A DNA stretch of 64,000 nucleotides from Pseudomonas fluvialis (GCF_002234375.1 NZ_NMQV01000003.1:1-64000); one strand, 5' to 3'; counted from the stretch's first letter, positions 18,770 to 27,938 are shown. The notes: generated by a model not told the origin, from the letters alone. Numbers and translations are program-made.

Positions 18770-19000
18770 TTAGTCTTTCTTGGCCGGTTCTTCGACCTTG
18801 CGTGCTTCGCCCTGCAGGGTTTGCCCGGCCTTGTCTTCCACCGCCGGCTTGTCTTCTTCGGTGTTCATCGACTTGCGGAAGCCCTTGATGGCGTCACCCA
18901 GGTCGGAGCCAAGGCTTTTCAGGCGCTTGGTGCCGAACAGCATGATGACGATGAGCAGGATGATGAGTAGTTGCCAGATACTGATGCCGCCGAGACCCAT
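18770..19000 (-). CDS. tatA: Sec-independent translocase subunit TatA
   Basis: The product is 76 residues with a single N-terminal membrane helix ([17 protein letters not shown]), the FGTKRL hinge and an amphipathic helix [19 protein letters not shown], then a charged tail. Many copies polymerise to make the Tat pore. ATG 19000 has GGAG-type purines upstream (ATCTCCC on the plus strand). tatA follows hisE by 28 bases on the same strand. Confidence 0.95.
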   Translation of the reverse strand: MGLGGISIWQLLIILLIVIMLFGTKRLKSLGSDLGDAIKGFRKSMNTEEDKPAVEDKAGQTLQGEARKVEEPAKKD

Positions 19001-19028
19001 GGGGATATCTCCGTGAGGTAGGGTGTAT

Positions 19029-19361
19029 TCAGGAAGGTTGCCGGGCGGCTTTTTCCGCGTGCCCGGAGAGGCCGAAACGGCGCTCCAGTTCGTCGAGCAC
19101 CGCCTGCGGGTGCTGGCCCAGTGCGGCCAGCATGACCAGGCTGTGGAACCACAGGTCGGCGGTTTCGTAGATCAGCTCGCTGCAATCGCCGCTGAGCGCG
19201 GCATCCTTGGCGGCCAGGATGGTTTCCACCGATTCCTCGCCGACCTTTTCGAGAATCTTGTTGAGACCCTTGTGGTACAGACTGGCCACATAGGAGCTGT
19301 CGGCAGCGGCGCCCTTGCGGGCTTCCAGTACATCGGCCAGGCGGCTGAGGGTGTCACTCAT
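19029..19361 (-). CDS. hisE: Phosphoribosyl-ATP pyrophosphatase
   Basis: The product is 110 residues. It converts phosphoribosyl-ATP to phosphoribosyl-AMP in histidine synthesis. The all-alpha MazG-like fold is recognisable by [22 protein letters not shown] and the metal-binding Glu/Asp residues of [17 protein letters not shown]. Separate hisE and hisI genes, rather than a fused HisIE, are typical of Pseudomonas. It overlaps hisI by eight bases. Confidence 0.96.
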   Translation of the reverse strand: MSDTLSRLADVLEARKGAAADSSYVASLYHKGLNKILEKVGEESVETILAAKDAALSGDCSELIYETADLWFHSLVMLAALGQHPQAVLDELERRFGLSGHAEKAARQPS

Positions 19362-19755
19362 GGGTATGTCCTGCGTGATAGATGGCCTGCGGATCCTTGA
19401 GCACCGGGTCTACGGCCACCCAGGCACCTTCGCGCAGAACCTTGTAGAAACAGCTCTGCCGGCCGGTGTGGCAGGCGATGCCGCCCAGTTGCTCGACCTG
19501 CATGATGATCACGTCGGCATCGCAGTCCAGGCGCAGTTCGTGAAGTTTCTGCACGTGGCCGGAGTCCTCGCCCTTGCGCCACAGTTTGCCACGCGAGCGC
19601 GACCAGTAGATGGCGCGTTGCTCAGCCACGGTCAGGGTCAGGGCCTCGCGGTTCATCCAGGCCAGCATGAGGATGCGGCCGCTCTGATAGTCCTGGGCAA
19701 TGGCCGGGATCAGGCCGTCGCTGTTCCAGTTGATGTCGTCGAGCCAGTCGCTCAT
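19354..19755 (-). CDS. hisI: Phosphoribosyl-AMP cyclohydrolase
   Basis: The product is 133 residues. It opens the adenine ring of phosphoribosyl-AMP, the third histidine step, in the cytosol. The [15 protein letters not shown] region, the metal-binding DCDAD and the C-terminal [10 protein letters not shown] with zinc-binding cysteines are all present. It follows ubiB by 58 bases and overlaps hisE by eight, fitting joint expression. Confidence 0.96.
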   Translation of the reverse strand: MSDWLDDINWNSDGLIPAIAQDYQSGRILMLAWMNREALTLTVAEQRAIYWSRSRGKLWRKGEDSGHVQKLHELRLDCDADVIIMQVEQLGGIACHTGRQSCFYKVLREGAWVAVDPVLKDPQAIYHAGHTHE

Positions 19756-19813
19756 GGGCTATTCCGTGGCTGGGTCAAGGTCGGGGTAGTCTGCCAGTCT
19801 GTGCGCGGGCTGG

Positions 19814-21391
19814 CTATCGGCGCAGCAGCAGCCACAGGCCGCCGCCCAGCATCAGCCAGGCCGGCCAGGCGGCCATGCTCAGTAGCAGGCCCTGGCTGGC
19901 GGCGCCCAGCAGGAGGGCCGCGCCGATCAGGCGGCCCGGCCAGCTGGCGCGAAGCGGCGCGGCGGGCTGCGGGTGGTTGAGACGATCCAGGGTCTGCCGG
20001 GCCATCTGGGACAGTTGCGGTACTTGTTCGGCCTGGTTCTGCAGGTTGCGCAGCAGTTGCAGCGGGCTGATGCGCTCGCGCATCCAGCGTTCGAGGAATG
20101 GCTGTGCGGTGCTCCACAGGTCGAGGTCCGGGTACAGCTGGCGGCCCAGCCCTTCGATATTCAGCAGGGTCTTTTGCAGCAGTACCAGCTGTGGCTGCAC
20201 TTCCATGTTGAAGCGCCGGGCGGTCTGGAACAGGCGCAGCAACAGCTGGCCGAAGGAAATGTCTTTCAGCGGGCGTTCGAAGATTGGCTCGCAGACGGTA
20301 CGAATGGCCGCTTCGAACTCGTTGACGCGGGTGTGCGCCGGCACCCAGCCGGAATCGATGTGCAGCTGTGCAACCTTGCGGTAGTCGCGCTTGAAGAAGG
20401 CCAGCAGGTTGCGCGCCAGATAGTCCTGGTCCTCGGCGGTGAGGCTGCCGACGATGCCGCAGTCGATGGCGATGTACTGCGGCTCCCAGGGGGTGCGGGT
20501 GCTGACGAAGATGTTGCCGGGGTGCATGTCGGCATGGAAGAAGCTGTCGCGAAACACCTGGGTGAAGAAGATTTCCACGCCGCGTTCGGCGAGTTTCTTC
20601 ATGTCGGTGCGTTGTGCGGCCAAGGCGTTCAGGTCGGTGACCGGGATGCCGTAGATGCGCTCCATCACCAGCACCTTGTGGCGGCACAGCGGCCAGTGAA
20701 TCTGCGGTACGTAAATCAGCGGCGAGGCTTCGAAATTGCGCCGTAGCTGACTGGCATTGGCGGCTTCGCGGAGCAGGTCGAGCTCGTCGTAGATGGTCTT
20801 CTCATAATCTTCGACCACCTCCAGCGGGCGCAGGCGGCGGGCATCGGCGGACAGTCGCTCGGCGCTGCGGGCAAGCAGGAACAGCCAGGCCAGGTCCTGA
20901 CGGATGATCGGCTTGAGGCCGGGGCGGATGACCTTGACCACCACTTCCTCGCCGCTTTTCAGTTGTGCGGCGTGCACCTGGGCCACCGAGGCGGAGGCCA
21001 GCGGTTGCTCGTCGAAACGGGCGAACAGTTGCGAAACCGGCGCGCCGAGCTGCTGTTCGATACGTGCGATGGCCTGGGCCGGCGGGAAGGGCGGAACCTG
21101 GTCCTGCAGGCGTGCCAGCTCGTCGGCGATATCCAGCGGCAGCAGGTCGCGGCGGGTGGAGAGCAGTTGGCCGAACTTGATGAAGATCGGCCCGAGGTCC
21201 TCCAGCGCCAGGCGCAGGCGTTCGCCACGGCTCAGCGCCAGGGGTTTGCGCGGCAGCCAGCGCCACGGCAGCAGGGCGCCGAGCAGGCGCAGTGGCCAGG
21301 GCAGCGGCAAGGCCAGCAACAGGTCGTCGAGGCGGTAGCGGATCACTACACGGAGGATGCGCAGCAGGCGGCGGGTGGCAAGCAGCTTCAT
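19814..21391 (-). CDS. ubiB: Ubiquinone biosynthesis kinase-like protein UbiB
   Basis: The product is 525 residues of the ABC1/ADCK/UbiB family, an atypical kinase-like ATPase needed for ubiquinone synthesis. The family KxGQ motif is seen in [17 protein letters not shown], the Ala-rich nucleotide loop in [11 protein letters not shown], the catalytic-type HADMHPGN and the metal-binding DCGIVG. Two hydrophobic segments at the C-terminus anchor it in the inner membrane. The start overlaps the ubiJ stop by four bases, placing it with its accessory partners. Confidence 0.96.
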   Translation of the reverse strand: MKLLATRRLLRILRVVIRYRLDDLLLALPLPWPLRLLGALLPWRWLPRKPLALSRGERLRLALEDLGPIFIKFGQLLSTRRDLLPLDIADELARLQDQVPPFPPAQAIARIEQQLGAPVSQLFARFDEQPLASASVAQVHAAQLKSGEEVVVKVIRPGLKPIIRQDLAWLFLLARSAERLSADARRLRPLEVVEDYEKTIYDELDLLREAANASQLRRNFEASPLIYVPQIHWPLCRHKVLVMERIYGIPVTDLNALAAQRTDMKKLAERGVEIFFTQVFRDSFFHADMHPGNIFVSTRTPWEPQYIAIDCGIVGSLTAEDQDYLARNLLAFFKRDYRKVAQLHIDSGWVPAHTRVNEFEAAIRTVCEPIFERPLKDISFGQLLLRLFQTARRFNMEVQPQLVLLQKTLLNIEGLGRQLYPDLDLWSTAQPFLERWMRERISPLQLLRNLQNQAEQVPQLSQMARQTLDRLNHPQPAAPLRASWPGRLIGAALLLGAASQGLLLSMAAWPAWLMLGGGLWLLLRR

Positions 21392-22005
21392 GCGTCGGGC
21401 TTGGCTCGTTGGGCGAGACGCTGCAGGCGCGCCTCCAGGCGGTCGAGGGCCAGGTTGAGCTGGTCCAGTTCGGTAAAGCGCGCTTCAGCCTCGCGGCGGC
21501 CGACCAGGGTGCGGGTTTCTTCGGCCAGGTAGTCGGCGAACATCTGCTGCAGGCGTCCGGCGCCCTGTTTCATCCAGCTGGCGCGGCTCTGCACATGGCC
21601 GGCGAGCAGCGGGCCGGCCACCGGGCCGAGCCAGCGGGCCAGTTCGTACTGCCAGTCCAGCTCCAGGTCCTGGAGGATGGCCGCCAGCTCCAGCAGCACG
21701 CCGCTGTCGCCTTGCAGGGTCAGCTGGTCGCTGTGCAGCAGGCTGGTCTTGTCGTCGGCCAGCGCCAGGCGCAGCAACACGGCAGCCGGGCCCTGCAGGC
21801 GGCAGTCGGCCTCGGCTTCCCAGTGTGTGGCCAGTTGCAGGCCGTCGGCGCCGGGGAGCAGGTACAGCTGGATGGCCGGTGCGCTGCACTGCACGGCAAT
21901 CACCCGGCCGCTCAGACGGGCCAGGCGTGGCAGTGCGGTGCTGTCCATGGCCAGCAGTCGGTTCAGGCCGAGTTCGACCCCGGCATACAGCCCGCTGAGC
22001 AGCAT
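21388..22005 (-). CDS. ubiJ: Ubiquinone biosynthesis accessory factor UbiJ
   Basis: The product is 205 residues. It has an N-terminal SCP2-type lipid-binding domain (about residues 15-115, with [15 protein letters not shown] and the following hydrophobic pocket) and a C-terminal helical region ending in a coiled coil ([23 protein letters not shown]). UbiJ binds polyprenyl intermediates and holds the soluble Ubi complex together. Its ATG overlaps the ubiE stop by one base and its stop overlaps ubiB by four. Confidence 0.93.
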   Translation of the reverse strand: MLLSGLYAGVELGLNRLLAMDSTALPRLARLSGRVIAVQCSAPAIQLYLLPGADGLQLATHWEAEADCRLQGPAAVLLRLALADDKTSLLHSDQLTLQGDSGVLLELAAILQDLELDWQYELARWLGPVAGPLLAGHVQSRASWMKQGAGRLQQMFADYLAEETRTLVGRREAEARFTELDQLNLALDRLEARLQRLAQRAKPDA

Positions 22006-22775
22006 CAGGGCTTGATACCGCGGTGCAGGGCGACGATGCCGCCGGTCATGTTGTGGTAGCTAACGCGCTCGAAGCCGGCCTCGGCCATCATCGCCTTGAG
22101 GGTTTCCTGATCCGGGTGCATGCGGATCGACTCGGCCAGGTAGCGGTAGCTGTCGGCGTCGTTGGTGATCAGCTTGCCGGCCAGCGGCATGAAGCGGAAC
22201 GAATAGGTGTCGTAGAACTTCGACAGCAGTTCGCTGGACGGTTTGGAGAATTCCAGGACCAGCAGGCGGCCGCCCGGCTTGAGCACGCGCAGCATGGAGC
22301 GCAGGGCGTCGTCCTTGTGCGTCACGTTGCGCAGGCCGAAGGCGATGGTCACCACATCGAAATGATTGTCCGGGAACGGCAGTTTCTCGGCATCGGCCTG
22401 TACGAAACAGACGTTGCCGGCGACGCCCTTGTCGAGCAGGCGGTCGCGGCCCACCTTGAGCATCGAATCATTGATATCGGCCAGCACCACTTCACCGCTG
22501 GGGCCGACCAGGCTGGCGAACTTGCGGGTCAGGTCGCCGGTGCCACCGGCAATATCCAGTACCCGGTTGCCCGGGCGTACGCCGGACAGTTCGATGGTGA
22601 AACGCTTCCACAGGCGGTGCATGCCACCGGACAGTACGTCGTTCATCAGGTCGTACTTGCTGGCGACCGAGTGAAAGACTTCCGCGACCTTCTGCGCCTT
22701 CTGGCTTTCCGGCACGCTCTGGAAACCGAAGTGGGTGGTGGGTTCCTGCTCTGTGGCCTTGCGTGCGTCGCTCAT
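22005..22775 (-). CDS. ubiE: Ubiquinone/menaquinone C-methyltransferase
   Basis: The product is 256 residues. It is a SAM-dependent class I methyltransferase acting on the quinone ring. Seen are [19 protein letters not shown], the SAM motif [20 protein letters not shown] and the family signature [13 protein letters not shown]. The C-terminus [17 protein letters not shown] is characteristic. It is the first gene of the ubiE-J-B-hisI-E-tat-rsmE series; a TAGAAT -10 element is placed at 22806-22811. Confidence 0.96.
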   Translation of the reverse strand: MSDARKATEQEPTTHFGFQSVPESQKAQKVAEVFHSVASKYDLMNDVLSGGMHRLWKRFTIELSGVRPGNRVLDIAGGTGDLTRKFASLVGPSGEVVLADINDSMLKVGRDRLLDKGVAGNVCFVQADAEKLPFPDNHFDVVTIAFGLRNVTHKDDALRSMLRVLKPGGRLLVLEFSKPSSELLSKFYDTYSFRFMPLAGKLITNDADSYRYLAESIRMHPDQETLKAMMAEAGFERVSYHNMTGGIVALHRGIKP

Positions 22776-22805
22776 CTTGCTCTCACCTGGGAAAGTTCGC
22801 CGGGC

Positions 22806-22811
22806 ATTCTA
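22806..22811 (-). promoter_or_regulatory. -10 element for ubiE operon
   Basis: On the minus strand TAGAAT lies 31 bases before the ubiE start codon, giving a short leader. The -35 region 17 bases further upstream is poor (GACAAA-like), so this may need an activator or be weak. Confidence 0.4.
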
Positions 22812-22893
22812 ACACCCCACTTGGCGCCTTTGTCTGCGCGGCTGTCCAGCGGATGCCGGGCGAGCGTGCGGCTGGTAGAGTTGTGTGACGACA

Positions 22894-22924
22894 TGCCGCA
22901 CCTCCGGAGCCAGCCGGTGCGGCA
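22894..22924 (+). other. Stem-loop in leader of PHA-system gene
   Basis: TGCCGCACC (22894-22902) and GGTGCGGCA (22916-22924) pair perfectly with a 13-base loop, ending about 20 bases before the AAGGAG of the 22956 gene. It may be in the 5' leader of that mRNA. Function is unknown. Confidence 0.5.
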
Positions 22925-22955
22925 GACTTTCCACCGTATGTATTAAGGAGCGGCG

Positions 22956-23231
22956 ATGTCCCGTATCAGTGTTGCACGCCATCACACCCTGGGCCTGGAA
23001 CAGGCGCGCGGCAAGGCGCAGGCGCTCGCCGAGCGTCTGGCCAGCCAGTACCAGGTTAAATACCGCTGGGTCGGTGACACCCTGGAGTTCAAGCGCAGCG
23101 GTGCCGACGGGCAGATCGCGGTGAGCGCCGATCAGGTCAGCGTGCAGCTCAAGCTGGGCCTGTTGCTCTCCGCGCTGGGTGGCACCATTCAGCGTGAAAT
23201 CGAAGAGGTGCTGGATCGCGAGTTGTGCTGA
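22956..23231 (+). CDS. Polyhydroxyalkanoic acid system family protein
   Basis: The product is 91 residues with AAGGAG 6 bases before ATG 22956. The sequence HTLGLEQARGKAQALAERLASQY followed by a short beta region (YRWVGDTLEFKRSG) and AVSADQVSVQLKLGLLLSALGG matches the small family called PHA system protein in Pseudomonas, found beside phaF/phaI. It may be a phasin-like or regulatory accessory factor; the molecular role is not known. It reads in the same direction as phaI, 110 bases upstream, and is divergent from ubiE. Confidence 0.85.
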   Translation: MSRISVARHHTLGLEQARGKAQALAERLASQYQVKYRWVGDTLEFKRSGADGQIAVSADQVSVQLKLGLLLSALGGTIQREIEEVLDRELC

Positions 23232-23341
23232 GCTTCGGGCGACCTTGCACTCTAGGGTGTGATTTCTAATTTTCCTCGCTACCTTGGCCCCAAGCCTGTG
23301 AAAGGCGATGACTCCACTTCATCACGTATGCGAGGTGCAAC

Positions 23342-23770
23342 ATGAGCAAGGTTGCCGTCAAGAAAGACACTGCTGAACAAGACAAGGCTGGCGCGCTGGC
23401 TGACGTAAAAGCCTATGCGCGGAAAATCTGGCTGGCGGGCCTGGGCGCTTACGCCAAGGCAGGCCAGGAAGGCGTCGAGTACTTCAAGGACCTGGTCAAG
23501 GCCGGCGAAGGCGTCGAGAAGAAAGGCAAGAAGCTGGTTGACCAGCAGGTCGACGCGGCCAACAGCCAGATCGATGCAGTGAAAAACAGCGTCGCCGAAG
23601 CCAAGGGCAAGGTGGAAGGTCGTTTCGAGCAGATCGAGCAGGCTTTCGACAAGCGCGTGGCCAGCGGCCTGAACCGCCTGGGCATTCCGTCGCGCCAGGA
23701 CATCGATGCACTGTCTGCTAGGCTTGATGCGCTGAACGCGCTGCTTGAGCAAGCGGCTAAGAACAAGTAA
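23342..23770 (+). CDS. phaI: Phasin PhaI
   Basis: The product is 142 residues. It is a small amphipathic granule-associated protein that coats PHA inclusions. Features are the conserved AYARKIWLAGLGAYAKAGQEG near residues 22-42, followed by long Ala/Lys/Glu helices with heptad character ending near DIDALSARLDALNALLEQAAK. It is closely similar to the N-terminal part of PhaF encoded 11 bases downstream (AxKIWLAGLGAY shared), so the pair arose by duplication. GAGGTGC lies upstream of ATG 23342. Expression in P. putida is controlled by PhaD. Confidence 0.94.
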   Translation: MSKVAVKKDTAEQDKAGALADVKAYARKIWLAGLGAYAKAGQEGVEYFKDLVKAGEGVEKKGKKLVDQQVDAANSQIDAVKNSVAEAKGKVEGRFEQIEQAFDKRVASGLNRLGIPSRQDIDALSARLDALNALLEQAAKNK

Positions 23771-23781
23771 GGAGAACGAAT

Positions 23782-24444
23782 ATGGCTGGCAAGAAGAAAG
23801 TCGAGAAAGTGGAAAAGGACAGCAGCTCCTGGGTTGGCGAGATCGAAAAATACTCGCGGCAGATCTGGCTGGCTGGCCTGGGTGCCTACTCCAAGGTGAG
23901 CAAGGACGGCAGCAAGCTGTTCGACACCCTGGTCGAAGACGGCCACAAGGCTGAAAAACTGGCCAAGAAGGAAGTCGAGAAGCAGGTTGGCGTGGTCAAG
24001 CACAGCGTCGATGCCGCCAAGTCCAAGGTGGAAGAGGTCAAGGACAAGGCCCTGGGCAAGTGGAGCGAGCTGGAAGAGGCCTTCGACAAGCGCCTGAACA
24101 GCGCGATTGCCCGCCTGGGTGTGCCCAGCCGCAACGAAGTGAAGGCACTGCAGAACAAGGTTGATACCCTGACTGCCCAGCTGGAGAAGCTCACTGGCCT
24201 GAAGGCCGAGTCGGCCAAACCCGCCGTGCGCAAAGTGGCTGCCAAACCGGCTGCCAAAGCCGCTGCCAAGCCGGTAGCCGCCAAGCCTGCGGTGAAGAAG
24301 CCGGCCGCTGCCAAACCGGCCGCTGCCAAGCCCGCCGCGAAACCCGCTGCCAAGCCGGTAGCCGCCAAGCCGGCCGCCGCGCCGAGCGAGGCTCCGGTGG
24401 CCGCTCCGGCTGCCCCGGCTGCTACGCCGAGCAGCGCTTCCTAA
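23782..24444 (+). CDS. phaF: Phasin PhaF with histone-like Lys/Ala/Pro tail
   Basis: The product is 220 residues. The N-terminal part (about 1-140) is a PhaI-like granule-binding phasin with QIWLAGLGAYSKVSKDGSK. The C-terminal part (about 145-205) consists of AAKPA, AKPAAK and related repeats, the histone-H1-like DNA-binding tail that helps partition granules to daughter cells. The last 20 residues are Ala/Pro-rich without Lys. AAGGAG lies before ATG 23782. It ends 17 bases before a strong terminator shared with phaD on the opposite strand. Confidence 0.95.
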   Translation: MAGKKKVEKVEKDSSSWVGEIEKYSRQIWLAGLGAYSKVSKDGSKLFDTLVEDGHKAEKLAKKEVEKQVGVVKHSVDAAKSKVEEVKDKALGKWSELEEAFDKRLNSAIARLGVPSRNEVKALQNKVDTLTAQLEKLTGLKAESAKPAVRKVAAKPAAKAAAKPVAAKPAVKKPAAAKPAAAKPAAKPAAKPVAAKPAAAPSEAPVAAPAAPAATPSSAS

Positions 24445-24460
24445 GCGCGGCGCTCTCGAC

Positions 24461-24493
24461 AAAAGCCCGGCCTTGTGCCGGGCTTTTGTTTTT
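24461..24493. terminator. Bidirectional terminator between phaF and phaD
   Basis: AAAAGCCCGG (24461-24470) and CCGGGCTTTT (24478-24487) form a 10-bp stem with loop CCTTGTG, followed by GTTTTT on the plus strand. The AAAA flank gives a T-run on the minus strand too, so it can end both phaIF and phaC1ZC2D transcripts. Confidence 0.88.
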
Positions 24494-25107
24494 CAGGCCT
24501 GCAGGTAGCTGTGCGCCAGCTGCTCGACCAGCTGGCGGGGTTGCTCCTGTAGGTGTGGTGCAGCCAGCATCATGACTTGGAATACCACCAGCTGGCTGTT
24601 GCCCGGGGTGCCGAGGATGCGTTGGTAATCCAGGGAAAACAGCAGGGTCAGGGTGATCTGCTCGACCAGCTGCCCTAGCGCCTGCGCCTCACTGACCAGC
24701 AGTCCTTCGGCCTTGAGGCGGGCCAGCAGGCTGGCCAGGGTGCGCTTGAGCGTGTTCAGCCAATGGCGCATGCCCTGGGCCAGGCGTGGCAGGCGGCTGG
24801 CCAGGTTGGAGAGGTCCTGGAAGAGGAAGCGGTACTGCGCCATGCGCTCGACGATCAGGTGCAGGAACAGCCAGTAGTCTTCGACGTCCAGGCGGGCTTC
24901 CAGCGGCGGGTCGAGCAGCGGCGCCATGTCTGCCTGGAAGCGTTCCAGCAGCTGCATGGTCAGCGGTTCCTTGCCGTGGAAGTGGTAGTACAGGTTGCCC
25001 GGGCTGATGCCCAGCTCGTTGGCGATGTCCAGCGTGGTGACATTCGGCTCGCCATCACGGTTGAACAGTTCGAGGGCGCAGTTGAGGATGCGGTCGCGGG
25101 TTTTCAT
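24493..25107 (-). CDS. phaD: TetR-family regulator PhaD
   Basis: The product is 204 residues. The N-terminal TetR helix-turn-helix is seen in RDRILNCALELFNRDGEPNVTTLDIANELGISPGNLYYHF. The C-terminal ligand domain is helical. In P. putida PhaD is an activator of the pha genes sensing fatty-acyl-CoA-type ligands. Its position as last gene of phaC1-phaZ-phaC2-phaD and next to phaF is the standard arrangement. It lies 39 bases after phaC2 on the same strand. Confidence 0.93.
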   Translation of the reverse strand: MKTRDRILNCALELFNRDGEPNVTTLDIANELGISPGNLYYHFHGKEPLTMQLLERFQADMAPLLDPPLEARLDVEDYWLFLHLIVERMAQYRFLFQDLSNLASRLPRLAQGMRHWLNTLKRTLASLLARLKAEGLLVSEAQALGQLVEQITLTLLFSLDYQRILGTPGNSQLVVFQVMMLAAPHLQEQPRQLVEQLAHSYLQA

Positions 25108-25146
25108 GCCTTGCCTGTGTTCCCGTGCAAGAAGTGCTGAGCGGGC

Positions 25147-26820
25147 TCAGCGAACATGGACGTAACTGCCTGGAGCGGCCTGCAGTGGCGGATATTGAGC
25201 GTTGCCCAGTTGCTCGGGGCTGTCCTGCAGCTCACCGCTACGTGCCTGTAGCCAGCTCATCCACTCAGGCCACCAGCTGCCAGGCTGGCGAGTCGCGGTG
25301 CTCTGCCAGTCCTCGGGCGATGCAGCGCGATGTGCTGCGCTATAGAACCAGCCCCGGGTATTGTCCGGTGGGTTGAGGATGCTCTGGATATGCCCGTTGT
25401 TGGCCAGCACGAAATGCTGTTGCCCGCCGAGCAGCAGGCCGGAGCGATGAACCGCCTGCCAAGGCGTGATGTGGTCGCTGATGCCGGCCACGCTGAAACT
25501 GTCCAGGCGTACCTTGCGCAGGTCGATGGCTTTGCCGCAGACCTGCAGCGTGCCGGCGTTACGCAGCGGGTTGTACTGGAAGAAATCCAGCAGCTCGCCA
25601 TGCAGCGCGGCGGGCAGGCGGGTGTTGTCACTGTTCCAGTAGAGAATGTCGAATTCCGGAGGGCGCCGGCCGAGCAGGTAGTTGTTCACCCAGTAGTGCC
25701 AGATCAGGTCATTGGGGCGCATCCAGGCGAACACCCGGGCCATCTCCTTGCCATCCATCACGCCTTCCAGATAGCTGCGGCGCTTGGCCTCCTGCAGGGC
25801 CGCTTCGCTGGCGAACAGGCTTAGCGGGTTGTCCAGCTGGCTGTCCAGCAGGGTCACCAGATAGGTGGCGCTGGCCACGCGGCGCAGTTGTCGGCGCTGC
25901 TGCAGGTAGCCTTGCAGCAGCGCCATACACAGGCCGCCGGCACAGGCGCCCATCAGGTTGACCGGCTGCTGCTGACAAATGTCGCGGCACACTTCCAGGG
26001 CCTGGGCGAGGGCGGCGACATAGTCGTCCATACCCCACTCGCGATGCGCGGGGTGCGGATTGCGCCAGCTGACCATGAATACCGCGATGCCTTGTTGCAG
26101 GGCATAGCGCACCAGGCTGTTATGTGGACTCAAGTCGAAGATGTAGTACTTGTTGATCTGCGGCGGCACGATCAGCAGCGGCCGCTGGTACTGGCGTGCC
26201 TGCTGCGGATGGTACTGGATCAGCTCCAGTTGCTCGTTGCGCCAGACCACCTGGCCGGGTGTGCAAGCCAGGTTGCCGCCGACACTGAAAGCCTGCTCGT
26301 CGACCTGGCGCGGCAGGCCATGGTTGTCACGCAGGTCGGCGAGCAGCTGACAGGCTCCCTTGAGCAGGCTGTGCCCGCCGGTGTCCAGCAACTCCTTGAT
26401 GGCTTGCGGATTGAGCGGGCTGTTGGACGGGGCGAGGGCGTCGCCCAGCAGACGCAGGACAAAGTGCGCGCGGGCCCGGTCATCGTCGCTCAGGCTGTTG
26501 TCGTCCAGCCAGGCATGCAATTGCTGTTGCCAGGCCAGGTAGGCTTGCAGGGCGCGCCGGTACAGCGGGTTGTGGCGCCAGGTCGGGTCGCTGAAGCGAC
26601 GATCCTGCGGATCGGCCTGCAGCGTGCTGCGGCCGAGCAGGACCTGGAGTAATTGCGCACTGAGCTGCAGCAGGTGATGGCTGCTGGTCATTGGCTGGCG
26701 CAGCCCCTGCAGCAGCAGGAGTTTGAGGGTATCCAGCAGGTCGCGGCCCGGCAGACCGAGCAAGCTCTGCTGCACGCTAAGGGTGGTGTCCGTTGACAGC
26801 TTCTGCGGCTGTTCGGGCAT
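25147..26820 (-). CDS. phaC2: Class II poly(3-hydroxyalkanoate) synthase 2
   Basis: The product is 557 residues from ATG 26820, chosen because GGAG lies 7 bases upstream; an in-frame ATG at 26907 gives an implausible N-terminus. It polymerises medium-chain 3-hydroxyacyl-CoA on granule surfaces. Seen are RPLLIVPPQINKYYIFDLSP, the lipase-like box GACAGG with the nucleophilic Cys, the Asp in ISDHITPW and the His in NNGHIQS. It is a paralogue of PhaC1 in the same operon, separated from it by phaZ. Confidence 0.95.
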   Translation of the reverse strand: MPEQPQKLSTDTTLSVQQSLLGLPGRDLLDTLKLLLLQGLRQPMTSSHHLLQLSAQLLQVLLGRSTLQADPQDRRFSDPTWRHNPLYRRALQAYLAWQQQLHAWLDDNSLSDDDRARAHFVLRLLGDALAPSNSPLNPQAIKELLDTGGHSLLKGACQLLADLRDNHGLPRQVDEQAFSVGGNLACTPGQVVWRNEQLELIQYHPQQARQYQRPLLIVPPQINKYYIFDLSPHNSLVRYALQQGIAVFMVSWRNPHPAHREWGMDDYVAALAQALEVCRDICQQQPVNLMGACAGGLCMALLQGYLQQRRQLRRVASATYLVTLLDSQLDNPLSLFASEAALQEAKRRSYLEGVMDGKEMARVFAWMRPNDLIWHYWVNNYLLGRRPPEFDILYWNSDNTRLPAALHGELLDFFQYNPLRNAGTLQVCGKAIDLRKVRLDSFSVAGISDHITPWQAVHRSGLLLGGQQHFVLANNGHIQSILNPPDNTRGWFYSAAHRAASPEDWQSTATRQPGSWWPEWMSWLQARSGELQDSPEQLGNAQYPPLQAAPGSYVHVR

Positions 26821-26946
26821 GGGCGCTCCGTTGTCGTTCCGTGGTGCGGGAGCTGCAAGGCCTGTGCCTGTGTGCACGGCCAGCAGGTAGCCCGGCGAGG
26901 CGGGCATCTACACCCTGCCTGTTGTCCCGGAACGGGTCAAGCAGCA

Positions 26947-26965
26947 AGGCCCGACAAACGGGCCT
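26947..26965 (-). other. Short stem-loop after phaZ
   Basis: AGGCCCG (26947-26953) pairs with CGGGCCT (26959-26965) around ACAAA, beginning four bases after the phaZ stop on the minus strand. A weak TTGCT follows, so it may attenuate transcription between phaZ and phaC2, where a 148-base gap without a gene is found. Confidence 0.45.
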
Positions 26966-26968
26966 GGT

Positions 26969-27826
26969 TCAGCTTGTACGGCTTGGTGCGGCGTGCGGAT
27001 GAATGATGGCGCGGCGTTTTTCCTCGGCAAGGAAGCGCAGGATGATCGGTGCCACGCTTTCCGCGCGGGTCACCAGAAACAGGTGGCCATCGTCGATCAC
27101 GTGCAGTTCCGAGTTGGGAATGCGCCAGGCCAGCATCTTCATGTTGATCAGCGGGATGATTGGATCATCATCGCCGGCCAGTACCAGAGTGGGCTGCTTG
27201 ATGCGGTGCAGCCAGTGGAAACTGGTCCAGCCCAGGCCGGCGAACAGCTGCCAGTAGTAACCCAGTTTGCCACCCGAGCGCACCTTGCTGGCGTGTGCCA
27301 GGGCCAGCTTGGGGTCGCGGCGGAACGCCCCACCATAGATATCCGGGGCGATATGTACGCCGTAGGACGGCTGGATGTAGCGGCGCGGGCTGGCCATGCG
27401 CCAGAGTACCTTGGGTTTGCCGGGAACCATGATCGCCCCCGCGGCGGTCGCGGCAAGAATCAGTTTCTTGCAGCGCTCGGGGTAGTCGTGGGCAAACTGC
27501 TGGGCCAGTGCCCCCCCCCAGGACACGCCAATCACGTTGACCTGGCCGTAGTCGAGGTAGTCGAGCATGCGTGCGGCCAGCTTGGCCAGGCCGGGAAAGC
27601 GGTAAGGCGTGCTGGGAGTGTCGGAGCCACCCACGCCAGGCACGTCGAAGGCGATGATCTCCAGATTGGGATCCAGGGCGCGAACGAACGGCATGACCAG
27701 TTCGAGGTTGGCGCCGATGCCGTTGAAGATCAGCAGCGGCGTCATGGAGCCATCGCCTGGGCGTACCGCAGTACGCAGCGACTGGCCGCCAAGCTCGATG
27801 GTACGAAAAATGAAAGGTTGCGACAT
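26969..27826 (-). CDS. phaZ: Intracellular PHA depolymerase
   Basis: The product is 285 residues of alpha/beta hydrolase fold. It mobilises stored polymer. The nucleophile elbow is VIGVSWGGA (Ser102 in the family), the Asp is in AGDDDPIIPL and the His in DDGHLFLV. The N-terminal MSQPFIFRTIELGGQSLR is highly characteristic of medium-chain PhaZ. It lies between phaC1 and phaC2. The gap to phaC1 contains a 12-bp stem-loop. Confidence 0.95.
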   Translation of the reverse strand: MSQPFIFRTIELGGQSLRTAVRPGDGSMTPLLIFNGIGANLELVMPFVRALDPNLEIIAFDVPGVGGSDTPSTPYRFPGLAKLAARMLDYLDYGQVNVIGVSWGGALAQQFAHDYPERCKKLILAATAAGAIMVPGKPKVLWRMASPRRYIQPSYGVHIAPDIYGGAFRRDPKLALAHASKVRSGGKLGYYWQLFAGLGWTSFHWLHRIKQPTLVLAGDDDPIIPLINMKMLAWRIPNSELHVIDDGHLFLVTRAESVAPIILRFLAEEKRRAIIHPHAAPSRTS

Positions 27827-27864
27827 CGGTGCGAGGCCCTATGTAGTGGCTTGCGGCGTGCCGA

Positions 27865-27893
27865 CGCCCATCCGGCATCGGGCCGGATGGGCG
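27865..27893. repeat. 12-bp perfect stem-loop between phaC1 and phaZ
   Basis: CGCCCATCCGGC (27865-27876) and GCCGGATGGGCG (27882-27893) are exact inverted repeats with a 5-base loop ATCGG. It sits in the 112-base phaC1-phaZ gap. No T-run follows on the minus strand, so an mRNA-stability or attenuation role is more likely than simple termination. Confidence 0.6.
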
Positions 27894-27938
27894 GGCGGCG
27901 TGGTGTGCCGCAAAGGGGTGAAGGTCGGGCCGGACCGC

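Noticed and set aside
24220-24400. Repetitive DNA in phaF as a possible CRISPR or satellite
   Set aside because: It codes the Lys/Ala/Pro tail repeats in frame; units are short and inexact without spacers.
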